Positions 1-7,878 are shown, counted from the first letter of the stretch. The stretch is DNA of 43,451 nucleotides from a virus (IMGVR_UViG_3300020182_000065:1-43451), one strand, 5' to 3'. The notes: a model not told the origin generated them from the letters alone. Made by a program: numbers and translations.

Positions 1-144
1 GCATACGACGAAAAAACTGAACTACTTCATGCGGGAACAAGTCAAGGAAGAAGTGTTTTTCAGGGTTTGCGTAGAGTAGACAACACAACAGATGCGGTGG
101 CCACTACGATCAGTGCTCGCAATCAAATGATCGCAGAGCAATAG
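1..144 (+). CDS. C-terminal end of an unknown protein (partial)
   Basis: An open frame runs from the first base of the window to a TAG stop at 142-144 and encodes the last 47 residues of a protein, ending in NQMIAEQ. The start lies outside the window. The fragment is rich in Thr, Arg and Gln and shows no motif that I recognise. Its place directly upstream of the tail-fibre cassette, on the same strand and 10 bases before the next start, suggests that it is another structural or fibre-associated gene of the same late operon. That is inference from position only. Confidence 0.6.
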   Translation, partial: AYDEKTELLHAGTSQGRSVFQGLRRVDNTTDAVATTISARNQMIAEQ

Positions 145-154
145 GAGATTTTCG

Positions 155-511
155 ATGGCAATTAAGATAACAAAACCAACAGTAAACATCGGCGAACGAC
201 TGAGTATTGCTGAAGGGGTTTCTCTGGAAAAGTTCAAAGCGATTAACGGCTTTGCAATTAAAACTGGAAACTACACAGCAGCCACGCAAGACCAACTAAT
301 TGTAAACTCTGCAAGCGCAGTAACCATTACTTTGCCTTCAAACCCCGCAGCAGGCAACGTAGTATTCATTAAGAACGTCGGAGCAGGTACAGTAACTGTA
401 GCTCGCAACGGTTCAAATATCAATTCAACAGCAGACGATGGTGAACTGATTACAGATGCAGCGGCAACGCTAGTATATGTAGACGGCACTATCGGATGGA
501 AGGAGTTATAA
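155..511 (+). CDS. Short beta-rich tail-fibre-type protein (cassette 1)
   Basis: The product is 118 residues. From about residue 45 it has the pattern VTITLPSNPAAGNVVFIKN, then VTVARNGSNIN, and it ends with VYVDGTIGWKEL. This run of beta strands is common in fibre proteins of aquatic phages. The 124-residue protein at 2439 is a paralogue, sharing ITLP, a GRNGSNI or ARNGSNI motif and a C-terminal aromatic turn (GWKEL or GWVIT). A GGAG Shine-Dalgarno lies just before the ATG. The stop codon directly abuts the start of the next gene, which suggests translational coupling with the glycine-rich protein. A role as a fibre connector or tip subunit is likely, but the exact place in the virion is unknown. 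Confidence 0.7.
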   Translation: MAIKITKPTVNIGERLSIAEGVSLEKFKAINGFAIKTGNYTAATQDQLIVNSASAVTITLPSNPAAGNVVFIKNVGAGTVTVARNGSNINSTADDGELITDAAATLVYVDGTIGWKEL

Positions 512-1714
512 ATGGCTATTAAATTAGGTGGTGGGGAGTCAAGCCCTCTTCCATATACGCAGTTTGTTATTGGAGAGTCAAAGACATGGACATCACCCCT
601 AACAGGCAGGATAAAAGTCATTCTCACTGGTGGTGGAGGGCAGGGAGCTTTACTAGCTTCAAATGATAATATTAGTCCTACCCCGACTCAAAATGTTGGC
701 GATGCCACTGGAGGAGGCGCCGGAGGATATAGTGAAAAGATATTTGAGGTAACTGCGGGAGAAACCTTCGTCGTAACTATAGGCTCAGGAGGTTCAAGTG
801 CAATAGCGGTTAATAGTTTAACAGGTAATAGAGTAGGTAATAATGGGAGCGCTTCTTCTTTTGTGACGGCTTCAGCGGCTGTATCGGTAAATATGGTGGC
901 TAACGGAGGTGGAGGGGGACAGTTTCACGCTGGACAAAATAACAGCGCCTATAGCGTAGCAGGAGGGACGGGTGGAACAGCCTCTGGAGGAACCCTTAAC
1001 TATACGGGGGGCGCAGGAGGCTCTATCACAAGAGCATCTGGAAATTTTTATAACGCTGTAGGAACCGGCGGCGGCGCTGTGGCAGTTTATGGTAGTGGGT
1101 ATCGTGGAGGCAATATAAGTTTTGTAGGTACTGGTGTTGGCAATTTCGATTTAATGGCTACTACCGGAGGTGCAGGTATTGGGGGTAATGGAGGCGATGT
1201 ACTAAATTTAAGTAGCTCCACCGTCAGTCGCTATTACGCAAGCGGTGGTGGAAGTGCTACACAGTCAGGTGCAACTGATTTCACCACATCTATTGGTACT
1301 GTGAATTCTAGGCCACCCTATACTTCTGGCGGCCCCACAGGCAGTCCTACAATCTCAATCTTAGATGCTCAAGGTTTGGGAGGTAACTCTTATATTCTAA
1401 GTTCTAATGATATAGGTGTCGGCCAAGTTGGAGCGTTCGGCGGTGGTGGTGGATCTGTCACCCAAAATAACATTGCCGGGAGCGTCAACAAATATTGGGT
1501 CGGCGGTAGCGGCGGTTCTTTTGGTGGAGGTGGGGCAGTCAGTATAGTCTCTGGTGTAGATTACGCCGGGGCCGGGACGATACGTGCTGGTGCTGGGGGG
1601 CTGGGCGGTGGTGGCGGTGGCGCTTATACCGGACGATTTAGCGGAATGACCAGCGCAACCGGCCGCGAGTGGGCAGCGGGCGGAGATGGCATGTGCATCA
1701 TTATGTTTATTTAA
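512..1714 (+). CDS. Glycine-rich tail-fibre adhesin candidate
   Basis: This 400-residue protein is dominated by glycine runs (for example GGGGGQ near residue 134, GGAGG near 165 and GGLGGGGGG near 365) separated by short Ser/Thr/Asn/aromatic segments. Such polyglycine-rich stretches are typical of phage receptor-binding tips, including the gp38-type distal adhesins of some T-evens, where glycine-rich motifs present variable loops that contact the receptor. The N-terminal 35 residues contain FVIGESKTWTSPLTGRIKV, similar to other glycine-rich fibre proteins. The ATG follows the upstream stop without a gap, and an assembly-chaperone-like gene follows. Homology to gp38 is not shown; the adhesin role is inferred from composition and context. 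Confidence 0.65.
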   Translation: MAIKLGGGESSPLPYTQFVIGESKTWTSPLTGRIKVILTGGGGQGALLASNDNISPTPTQNVGDATGGGAGGYSEKIFEVTAGETFVVTIGSGGSSAIAVNSLTGNRVGNNGSASSFVTASAAVSVNMVANGGGGGQFHAGQNNSAYSVAGGTGGTASGGTLNYTGGAGGSITRASGNFYNAVGTGGGAVAVYGSGYRGGNISFVGTGVGNFDLMATTGGAGIGGNGGDVLNLSSSTVSRYYASGGGSATQSGATDFTTSIGTVNSRPPYTSGGPTGSPTISILDAQGLGGNSYILSSNDIGVGQVGAFGGGGGSVTQNNIAGSVNKYWVGGSGGSFGGGGAVSIVSGVDYAGAGTIRAGAGGLGGGGGGAYTGRFSGMTSATGREWAAGGDGMCIIMFI

Positions 1715-1724
1715 GGAGAATAAA

Positions 1725-2024
1725 ATGACTATTTATGCTATTAAAAACGAAAACAATGAAGAAATTACCCGAATCGTCGCTTCCTCTGAGTTTGTTGAAG
1801 AACATCACTCTGGTAGATACGAAGAGGTTGTTTTTGAAACAAGCCCTTTACCAGTAGAGGTTGGTGAAAGGCAGTGGAGAGACTCGGAACTAGAGTCTAC
1901 CGACAAAGCCGCACAAACTCCAGACTGGCCTAATCGTGACAACATCCTGACGTACCGCCAAGCACTGCGCGACTGGCCGTCTACTTCAGACTTCCCAAAC
2001 ATTCGCCCAGTACTAGGAGAATAA
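1725..2024 (+). CDS. Tail assembly chaperone-like protein, copy 1
   Basis: The product is 99 residues. I chose the ATG at 1725 because AAGGAGAATAAA precedes it; an in-frame start at 1686 would overlap the upstream gene and has no Shine-Dalgarno. The C-terminal half carries RQWRDSELESTD, then a proline/aspartate stretch, then LTYRQALRDWPS and FPNIRP. This matches the pattern of the phage tail assembly chaperone family (Pfam Phage_tail_APC, from memory), whose members sit next to tail fibre genes. The protein at 4765 is a clear paralogue with the same blocks. It probably assists folding or attachment of the neighbouring fibre rather than being a catalytic protein. Confidence 0.75.
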   Translation: MTIYAIKNENNEEITRIVASSEFVEEHHSGRYEEVVFETSPLPVEVGERQWRDSELESTDKAAQTPDWPNRDNILTYRQALRDWPSTSDFPNIRPVLGE

Positions 2025-2068
2025 GATGGATAAACTAAAACAATTCTGGCGTAACTAAAATCATAAGA

Positions 2069-2076
2069 TATAAATA
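2069..2076 (+). promoter_or_regulatory. T4-type late promoter TATAAATA
   Basis: An exact copy of the T4 late promoter -10 element (recognised by gp55 with the gp45 clamp). It lies 73 bases before the gene at 2150. A hairpin at 2113 would fall in the transcript leader. Confidence 0.7.
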
Positions 2077-2112
2077 CTAAAATCACGGAAACAACACATT
2101 ATAACAACCATA

Positions 2113-2132
2113 TGCCTAGTGGATTCTAGGCA
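2113..2132 (+). other. Leader hairpin after chaperone gene, copy 1
   Basis: A perfect 7-bp inverted repeat, TGCCTAG and CTAGGCA, with a 6-base loop. It has no T-tract, so it is not a standard terminator. The flanking sequence (ATAACCATA before, TAGGCACAGA after or within) recurs around the second hairpin at 5079, so both sites share an ancestor. Confidence 0.5.
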
Positions 2133-2149
2133 CAGACAGGAGAAACACA

Positions 2150-2395
2150 ATGGCTTTAGAAAAAAGAACAGTTGAAGACAAAATCGAGATTGTTGGCGAT
2201 TTTAAACACATTCAGGTGCGAACCGCCACACAGATCGTTGAAGACGGTGCTGTAATCTCAAGCAGTTTTCATCGGCACGTATTGTCACCCAGCGATGATG
2301 TTAGCAGTCAATCTGCTGAAGTACAAGCAATTGCTGCCGCAGTATGGACAGATGGAGTAAAAGCAGCGTGGGATGCGCACCAAGCAGCAGAGTAA
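2150..2395 (+). CDS. Conserved hypothetical phage protein
   Basis: This 81-residue protein starts MALEKRTVEDKIEIVGDFKH and continues IQVRTATQIVEDGAVISSSFHRHVLSP, ending in an Ala-rich helix with VWTDGVKAAWDAHQAAE. I recall this kind of short protein as common beside fibre and neck genes in T4-like cyanophages, but it has no named function. It probably folds as a small beta sheet plus a C-terminal helix. A Shine-Dalgarno (CAGGAG) precedes the ATG, and the late promoter at 2069 indicates expression with virion genes. It separates the two paralogous fibre cassettes. Confidence 0.75.
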   Translation: MALEKRTVEDKIEIVGDFKHIQVRTATQIVEDGAVISSSFHRHVLSPSDDVSSQSAEVQAIAAAVWTDGVKAAWDAHQAAE

Positions 2396-2396
2396 C

Positions 2397-2404
2397 ACTA
2401 AATA
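2397..2404 (+). promoter_or_regulatory. Possible weak late promoter (ACTAAATA)
   Basis: It differs from TATAAATA in two bases and overlaps the stop codon of the gene ending at 2395 only by adjacency. It lies 34 bases before the start at 2439, the same spacing as several exact late promoters here. This is why it is listed despite the mismatches. Confidence 0.3.
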
Positions 2405-2438
2405 GAATTGGATATGATTCTCAAAAACAGGAACAGTA

Positions 2439-2813
2439 ATGAGTAACACTCAAGATTTATCGTTATTAGGTAGCACACTTACCTCCGATGGTAACGGTGC
2501 AGATGTCACGGGCAACTTAATTGTCGACGGGTTTGCAGCATTAACCGTGGCAACTGTTGTTACGGCTACTTCTATTACGGCTACTGCCAACACGCACGTT
2601 TATGTCAGTGCGGCTACACAGACTATTACGCTTCCTGCATCACCGACCATAGGGCAAAGAGTCTTGATTACGGTGGGCAACTTTATTGACACAGTGGTGG
2701 GTAGAAACGGTAGTAACATAATGAGCAGTGCGACCGACCTCACAATGGATGTCGCTTACCTATCAATTCAATTCATATATACAGACGCAACGCAAGGGTG
2801 GGTAATAACATGA
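2439..2813 (+). CDS. Short beta-rich tail-fibre-type protein (cassette 2)
   Basis: The product is 124 residues and paralogous to the one at 155. It contains TQTITLPASPTIGQRVLIT, then VVGRNGSNIMSS, and ends with YTDATQGWVIT. The upstream half differs and is rich in Thr/Ala (TVATVVTATSITATANT), as in beta-helical fibre stems. Its TGA stop overlaps the ATG of the long downstream fibre gene (ATGA), a coupling like that of cassette 1. A role as a connector or subunit of a fibre is inferred from this repeated arrangement. Confidence 0.7.
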   Translation: MSNTQDLSLLGSTLTSDGNGADVTGNLIVDGFAALTVATVVTATSITATANTHVYVSAATQTITLPASPTIGQRVLITVGNFIDTVVGRNGSNIMSSATDLTMDVAYLSIQFIYTDATQGWVIT

Positions 2814-4768
2814 GTAATTTTACAGATTTCGCAGGTGGTGGTGGAGCCAATTCTTATACTCCTTCTACAGCGGTTGTATATGCGCCAGTAACAGCAGGAC
2901 AGTCTCTGACCCTCAGTTCTACTGGGAATATATACCCAGACCCGTTATTACCTTCATCAAACCCATACGTCAATGTATATGGGGAATCATTAAATACAAG
3001 TGCAAATAACCCCAGTAACGTTGGCGGCCTCGCTCTTGCAATACAGTACGGCGACACAATACTCCCGAATGGTATTACTATCTTTTCAATTAGTATTAAC
3101 AGCTCAAGTCTTGGTAGTCACATGGTTACCTCTCTAGATAATGGGGCTACCCTTGCAGGATTCGCCTTTACGAATCCTTCTTGGATACATGAGTGGAACA
3201 CAAACTTTAGATACTATCTTCTTGATGAAGATGCTACGTATTACTATATGGGGTATCAAACTCAATCGACTGACGTTAACAGCCTTTTTAGAGTTGTTAG
3301 AGGCACAGTAAGTATTGCTAAAGCTACTGGTGTTATTACGAATCTAACATATGAGTCGACGGCTGCCAGTGGTACTGACTATGGTACCTCCATGGCAGAA
3401 TCTTCTAAAAACCATCTTAGACTTGCAAGAGGGGGAACAGTTTGGGTACAGTCCTATATAAAAAATAGCACTGAAGCAACTGGGATAGAAATTAAAACCG
3501 GAACAACCTCTCTCGCTTCAAACTATGCAACAGGGACAACAGTAACCACCTCAGACCTCGCGAGCCAATATGTTTCAGGGATGTTACTTGGGAAAATAAA
3601 TGATGCAGCCGGAACTTTTTTAACTATAAACGGCACAATTTCAGGCTCAGGTTTATTAATCAGAGTATTAACTATAGCCGCAGACGGTTCACATTCGTTT
3701 TCTTCTCCTGTTTCCGAGGCTTATGCTGTAAATGGGCTGAGTTCAGATTTATCTCCACTGTACACACGGTATTTTGAAAAAAGTCCGGGCAACTTTGTAG
3801 CTGTCCGGTCGCTAAACTACACGCTTATAAATCACCAAGAGTTTTCCTATACTAGCGGGACTACATTTACAGACGTACAGAGCAAACAAACTTTACCGAT
3901 GCCATCTACATCAGATGGTACTGTATTAAACCCCTATAACTGGTCTAATAATGATAATTTTCCCACCCACTATGACCCAACGAACAACTACTTATACTCA
4001 CCACAAGCGGCGGTGGACAATGCCTATCTCGCCTACTATGACTATGCTATAAAATTTGATTTAACAAATAATACTTCAGAGTTAATTTCAGGCGTACAGA
4101 GTGTTACTTCTCATGAAAACGGTCGGACCATATATGTTGACCCTACTACTAATGTTTACTACTTTGTTGATAACAATAACTATGGGGTTTTTGACTCAGT
4201 CCGCGGTTACAAGTTTGATACAAGCCTAAATTATACAAGAGAAACCAATGCTATAATACTAGCAGACGCTACGGAAGGGGAAACTGTTAATATCGTGCTT
4301 AAAGATGGTATAACATCGAAAGCAACATTGCCTTCCTCTAAGTATTTATTCAAGCAAGACCAATACTTTCCCTTAGATGTCGAAGGTGCAGATGCTCCTG
4401 CTTTTAGTTATCTTAAGTTGCTAAGTAATAATACCGCCAGTGTATCTTTTAGCACAGTAAATGCAGCGACGGTGGGATTGGATGTGCTTACAATTAGGGC
4501 CCCCGAAGGTAAATATCTTATTGTCTACAGATACGAATCAACAACCTCGAGCAATAATGCACTCAGCACAGGAGTAAGGGTTGATGGTAACTCTATACAA
4601 ACGGGCATCTATTACGCCGCGAATGGTGCTTATAACTCCAATACCTACGGCAAACTAAACAGAGAAGATACTCCGATTATATGTAAATCATTTTCTTTTT
4701 ACAGAAGTGATGCGAGTACTGAAGATGCGGACACGGCGCTGTATTATTACATAGGAGAACCCGCATGA
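2810..4768 (+). CDS. Large tail fibre or receptor-binding protein candidate
   Basis: The protein is 652 residues from the ATG at 2810, which overlaps the upstream stop. An in-frame GTG at 2798 is possible but less likely. The N-terminus has a short glycine run (FAGGGGANSYTPSTAVVYAP). The rest is rich in Ser, Thr, Asn and Tyr, with many short strands and no catalytic motif that I can see. The middle (about residues 100-480) has recurrent aromatic and aspartate-rich turns such as YLLDEDATYYYMGYQ and YVDPTTNVYYFVDNNNYG, suggesting a beta-propeller-like or repeated-sheet surface. Position between the short fibre protein and a chaperone-like gene supports a host-recognition role, but no specific family is recognised. 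Confidence 0.65.
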   Translation: MSNFTDFAGGGGANSYTPSTAVVYAPVTAGQSLTLSSTGNIYPDPLLPSSNPYVNVYGESLNTSANNPSNVGGLALAIQYGDTILPNGITIFSISINSSSLGSHMVTSLDNGATLAGFAFTNPSWIHEWNTNFRYYLLDEDATYYYMGYQTQSTDVNSLFRVVRGTVSIAKATGVITNLTYESTAASGTDYGTSMAESSKNHLRLARGGTVWVQSYIKNSTEATGIEIKTGTTSLASNYATGTTVTTSDLASQYVSGMLLGKINDAAGTFLTINGTISGSGLLIRVLTIAADGSHSFSSPVSEAYAVNGLSSDLSPLYTRYFEKSPGNFVAVRSLNYTLINHQEFSYTSGTTFTDVQSKQTLPMPSTSDGTVLNPYNWSNNDNFPTHYDPTNNYLYSPQAAVDNAYLAYYDYAIKFDLTNNTSELISGVQSVTSHENGRTIYVDPTTNVYYFVDNNNYGVFDSVRGYKFDTSLNYTRETNAIILADATEGETVNIVLKDGITSKATLPSSKYLFKQDQYFPLDVEGADAPAFSYLKLLSNNTASVSFSTVNAATVGLDVLTIRAPEGKYLIVYRYESTTSSNNALSTGVRVDGNSIQTGIYYAANGAYNSNTYGKLNREDTPIICKSFSFYRSDASTEDADTALYYYIGEPA

Positions 4769-5058
4769 TTATTACACAAACTTTAGTCGATGGTGTTTGG
4801 GTTACTCAAGACCCAACAGATGGTCAACCATACAGAAAACTTATGGACGACTTTGCTTTCGAAACAGGTACATATTTTAGTATCCCAGCAGAAGAAACTG
4901 CTCGTCAGTGGAGAGATTCAGAACTATCCTCTACTGACTACATTGTGCCTTTGACTGACCACCCACAACGTGCTGCGTACATGACCTATCGGGAAGCACT
5001 AAGGAATTGGCCCTCTACAGATTCATTCCCTGATACTCGGCCGGAGCTGGGAGAGTAA
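4765..5058 (+). CDS. Tail assembly chaperone-like protein, copy 2
   Basis: This 97-residue protein is a paralogue of the one at 1725. It shares ARQWRDSELSSTDY, MTYREALRNWPSTDSFPDTR and the C-terminal PELGE. The N-terminal third differs (IITQTLVDGVWVTQDPTDGQ), as expected if this part contacts a different fibre. The ATG overlaps the stop of the 652-residue fibre gene by 4 bases. The pairing of each chaperone copy with its own fibre gene suggests dedicated partners. Membership of the tail assembly chaperone family is by motif reading. Confidence 0.75.
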   Translation: MIITQTLVDGVWVTQDPTDGQPYRKLMDDFAFETGTYFSIPAEETARQWRDSELSSTDYIVPLTDHPQRAAYMTYREALRNWPSTDSFPDTRPELGE

Positions 5059-5078
5059 CATACACAACAGCATAACCA

Positions 5079-5096
5079 TACGGCCGACGGCCGGTA
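5079..5096 (+). other. Hairpin after chaperone gene, copy 2
   Basis: A GC-rich inverted repeat (TACGGCC and GGCCGGTA, with one bulged G) in an AT-rich spacer. There is no T-tract after it. It is followed by TAGGCACAGATAG, which matches TAGGCACAGACAG after the first hairpin at 2113. The stems differ in sequence while both keep pairing. Confidence 0.45.
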
Positions 5097-5129
5097 GGCA
5101 CAGATAGTCAATCTCAAGTTTTCTCATAT

Positions 5130-5137
5130 TATAAATA
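5130..5137 (+). promoter_or_regulatory. T4-type late promoter TATAAATA
   Basis: An exact late promoter element 32 bases before the start of gene 13. It separates the fibre cassettes from the neck and terminase block. Confidence 0.75.
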
Positions 5138-5169
5138 GAGGATAAACTCTAATGTAATATGGGAAAACA

Positions 5170-5919
5170 ATGAGTATTAGCAAACCTGCAACAAGAGAAG
5201 AATTCAAAGAATTTTGTCTGAGGAGACTCGGCGCACCTTTATTAGAGATAAATGTGGCTGACGAACAGGTCGAAGACTGTGTTGAGGTATCCTTAGAGTA
5301 TTATCACGACTATCACTTTGACGGCACACGTAAAATATACCTATCTCATGCAATCACGCAAGAAGATATTGATAATAAATATCTACCCATAGCAGAAAAC
5401 ATCATTGGAATAACCAACATTCTTCCTATCGGTGGTGCGTTTTCAGTAAACAATATGTTTAATATTCGATACCAGATGTCTCTGAATGATGCTTTCGCAT
5501 TCAACTACGGTCCTGTGGCATCATACTATATGGCAATGCAGAATATCTCACTGATGGAGGAGATTTTTGTAGGGCAACAAGGGCTAAGATTCAACCGCCA
5601 CACAGATAAAATTTATATCGATACCGACTGGACTGCAAGACTCAATGTTGGCGAGCATATCATTTTAGAGTGTTACGAAATACTCGACCCAGAAACTTAC
5701 ACTGATGTGTGGAATGACCGATGGTTGAAGCGTTATGGAACTGCACAAATCAAAAAACAATGGGGAGAAAACCTTAAGAAGTTTGAAGGAATCCAAATGC
5801 CTGGCGGAGTAGTCTTCAACGGGCAGAAGATCTGGGATGAAGCTTCTGAAGAGCTGGCTAGATTGGAAGAAGAAATGAATTCCTCATATTCTTTGCCAGT
5901 CAGCGATATGGTAGGATAA
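5170..5919 (+). CDS. 13: Neck protein gp13
   Basis: The product is 249 residues (T4 gp13 is about 309) and forms with gp14 the neck that joins the DNA-filled head to the tail. Recognition rests on the N-terminal block (REEFKEFCLRRLGAPLLEIN, then VEDCVEVSLEYYHDYHFDG), a pattern I know from gp13 of T4-like cyanophages. A further conserved block is YEILDPETYTDVWNDRWLKRY near residue 175. Gene 14 follows after one base, then 15, 16 and 17 in T4 order, which strongly supports the call. A late promoter lies just upstream. The C-terminal tail is acidic and variable. Confidence 0.9.
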   Translation: MSISKPATREEFKEFCLRRLGAPLLEINVADEQVEDCVEVSLEYYHDYHFDGTRKIYLSHAITQEDIDNKYLPIAENIIGITNILPIGGAFSVNNMFNIRYQMSLNDAFAFNYGPVASYYMAMQNISLMEEIFVGQQGLRFNRHTDKIYIDTDWTARLNVGEHIILECYEILDPETYTDVWNDRWLKRYGTAQIKKQWGENLKKFEGIQMPGGVVFNGQKIWDEASEELARLEEEMNSSYSLPVSDMVG

Positions 5920-5920
5920 T

Positions 5921-6652
5921 ATGGCTCGCAATGCATTTTATAATCAATACACAGAGATAAAAAAAGAACAGTCTCTTGTAGAAGATTTAATCATAGAAGC
6001 CATCCGTATCTATGGTATTGACACATATTACTTGCCAAGAACACACATCAATTTAGATTACTTGTACACTGAAGACACTCTAACTAAGTTTGATGATGCT
6101 CTGCAAATGGAAATGTATGTCAAGACGTATGACGGATTCGTTGGGCAACAAGAGTTTTTGTCTAAGTTTGGTTTACAAGTAGATGAATCAATAACATTCA
6201 CTATTGCACAAAAAAGATTCACCCAGTCACTAACGGAATCAATCCTTACAGAATATAATCATAACATAATCCTAGAGAATGACGACAACCTAATTCGAGA
6301 ACAGACCTATGATTATTCTGACATTATCAGACCAAGAGAAGGCGATTTGATATACCTTCCTCTTGCTGGATTTATGTATGAAATCAAGTTTGTAGAACAT
6401 ATAGAAACATTCTTCCAACTTGGGAAGCTATATACTTATGAGGTTAAAGCAGATAGGTATGAATACTCAAGTGAAGTTATTGATACTGATGTCGCTGAGA
6501 TTGATGGCATCGAAGATGATTTGAGTGCTGATATAACAATCAATGCTGCTATAGAAGATGCTGATGATACAGCCGATAATGCATATATCGAATCTAGGAT
6601 AACTGATTCGGATATACTAGACTTATCTGAAACAAACCCTTTTGGTACTTAA
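5921..6652 (+). CDS. 14: Neck protein gp14
   Basis: The product is 243 residues (T4 gp14 is about 256), a head-completion protein that acts with gp13. The N-terminus has the block YNQYTEIKKEQSLVEDLIIE, followed by IDTYYLPRTHINLDYLYTED and FVGQQEFLSKFGLQVDE, typical of gp14 in exoT-even phages. The last 60 residues are strongly acidic (many Asp and Glu) and end FGT. Only one base separates its start from the gene 13 stop, so the two neck proteins are almost certainly made from one message. The unusual 44-bp repeated element begins six bases after its stop. Confidence 0.9.
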   Translation: MARNAFYNQYTEIKKEQSLVEDLIIEAIRIYGIDTYYLPRTHINLDYLYTEDTLTKFDDALQMEMYVKTYDGFVGQQEFLSKFGLQVDESITFTIAQKRFTQSLTESILTEYNHNIILENDDNLIREQTYDYSDIIRPREGDLIYLPLAGFMYEIKFVEHIETFFQLGKLYTYEVKADRYEYSSEVIDTDVAEIDGIEDDLSADITINAAIEDADDTADNAYIESRITDSDILDLSETNPFGT

Positions 6653-6657
6653 TATCA

Positions 6658-6701
6658 TAGGCTACACTGTAATAGTAACACAATGTCAAGCACTTGTCAA
6701 G
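6658..6701 (+). repeat. 44-bp dispersed intergenic element, copy 1
   Basis: A gapless match to 31622-31665 with 35 of 44 positions identical. The first 13 bases, TAGGCTACACTGT, are identical, and both copies contain TGTCAAG twice, 11 bp apart. On the minus strand each TGTCAAG reads CTTGACA, a -35-like hexamer. The copy fills the gap between genes 14 and 15. Confidence 0.75.
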
Positions 6702-6712
6702 GATTTTTATAA

Positions 6713-7438
6713 ATGATTTTTGGTCACGATTTTTATCACGGAACAATTAGAAGATATGTCATTATGTTTGGCAATATCTTTAATGATATGCAGATCAAAA
6801 GATATGATTCTTTGGGTGCTGTTGCGCAGACGCTGAATGTTCCCATTTCTTATGGCCCTAAACAAAAACAAATCGAAAGGGTGTTGGCAGATCCAGATTT
6901 TACTAGACCTGTTTCTACTATATTACCACGCATAGGATTTGCTATGTCAAGTATGGGATACAATCCCACAAGAAAACTAAATCCATTTTCTAAGTTTCAG
7001 GGAACACTGGACACAGTAAACTCAAATGTTCCCACGACATATGCTCCGGTGCCATATGATTTTAATTTCCAACTAAGTATTTTGACTAAGAATGCTGAAG
7101 ATGGTACCCAGCTTATAGAACAAATCTTACCTTTCTTTGTACCTGATTATACGGTGACGATGAAGGTTTTGCCTGATGTCAATGCTACTATGGATATTCC
7201 AATAGAGCTTGGCTCCGTGACTTCTGATGATAGTTACGAAGGAGATTATGGTAGCAATAGGATATTATCTTGGGATTTAGATTTTACTGTCAAGGGATAC
7301 TTGTTTGGACCTGTAACGACATCTGATTATATCACTAACGCAGAGGTTGCATATTTCCAGTGGGATGATAATGTCGCTACTGACACATACAACTATATTG
7401 GTGATGCGGGCCTTAATGTTACGGAGGTAATAACGTGA
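6713..7438 (+). CDS. 15: Tail sheath stabiliser / tail terminator gp15
   Basis: The product is 241 residues (T4 gp15 is about 272). In T4, gp15 forms a hexameric ring that caps the tail and connects it to the neck. The N-terminus, FGHDFYHGTIRRYVIMFG, then FNDMQIKRYDS and VPISYGPKQKQIERVLADPD, matches the gp15 pattern of T4-like phages; another conserved block is LPRIGFAMSSMGYNPTRKLN. It lies between genes 14 and 16. The ATG follows AAGGATTTTTATAA, a modest Shine-Dalgarno with a long spacer. The TGA stop overlaps the GTG start of gene 16. Confidence 0.9.
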   Translation: MIFGHDFYHGTIRRYVIMFGNIFNDMQIKRYDSLGAVAQTLNVPISYGPKQKQIERVLADPDFTRPVSTILPRIGFAMSSMGYNPTRKLNPFSKFQGTLDTVNSNVPTTYAPVPYDFNFQLSILTKNAEDGTQLIEQILPFFVPDYTVTMKVLPDVNATMDIPIELGSVTSDDSYEGDYGSNRILSWDLDFTVKGYLFGPVTTSDYITNAEVAYFQWDDNVATDTYNYIGDAGLNVTEVIT

Positions 7439-7878
7439 AGAAAACTGTAGACGAAAAGATAAGTGATTTCTTGAATATTGACAATGGTATCATCGAAATA
7501 AGCGAAGAAGATTTTTATACAGAAGAAAAGCCAAAGCAAGAAGTTGTTCATTCTAGCAAAGAAAATGAGAACGTAGAAGCAGACTATGAGTATGCCAGAA
7601 ACAATCTCAAGGGGCTGATTGAGAACGGTAAGGATGTTATAACCAATATGATGTACCTTGCAAAAGAAACCGAGTCTCCAAGAGCGTATGAAGTTGCGGG
7701 GCAATTAATCAAAACGATTGCTGATACCAACAAAGACCTTTTAGACTTGTCGAAGAAAGTCAAAGATGTCAAGAAAGAAGATGCGAAAGATGCGCTGGCG
7801 TCTGGGGTTACTAACGTAAGTAATACACTTTTTGTTGGGAGTACTGCAGAGCTTCAGCAGCTAATTGGGAAAAAATAA
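7435..7878 (+). CDS. 16: Terminase small subunit gp16
   Basis: The product is 147 residues (T4 gp16 is about 164). The small terminase binds concatemeric DNA and stimulates the packaging ATPase gp17. The start is GTG, within GTGA overlapping the gene 15 stop, and is supported by ACGGAGG seven bases upstream. The centre (about residues 45-115) is helical, with ENLKG-like charged segments and SPRAYEVAGQLIKTIADTNKDL, a block typical of gp16 in exoT-evens. The position directly before gene 17, four bases away, is decisive. No helix-turn-helix is obvious by eye. Confidence 0.85.
   Translation: MKKTVDEKISDFLNIDNGIIEISEEDFYTEEKPKQEVVHSSKENENVEADYEYARNNLKGLIENGKDVITNMMYLAKETESPRAYEVAGQLIKTIADTNKDLLDLSKKVKDVKKEDAKDALASGVTNVSNTLFVGSTAELQQLIGKK

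Noticed and set aside
271-627. 118-codon minus-strand frame over the first fibre genes
   Set aside because: It crosses two well-supported + strand genes with clear ribosome sites and has no recognisable protein features.
2026-2058. 10-codon frame MDKLKQFWRN after the first chaperone gene
   Set aside because: Far too short to support, and nothing similar follows the paralogous chaperone at 5058.
6706-6715. TATAAATG before gene 15 as a late promoter
   Set aside because: The element includes the ATG of gene 15 itself, so it cannot drive that gene with a usable leader.
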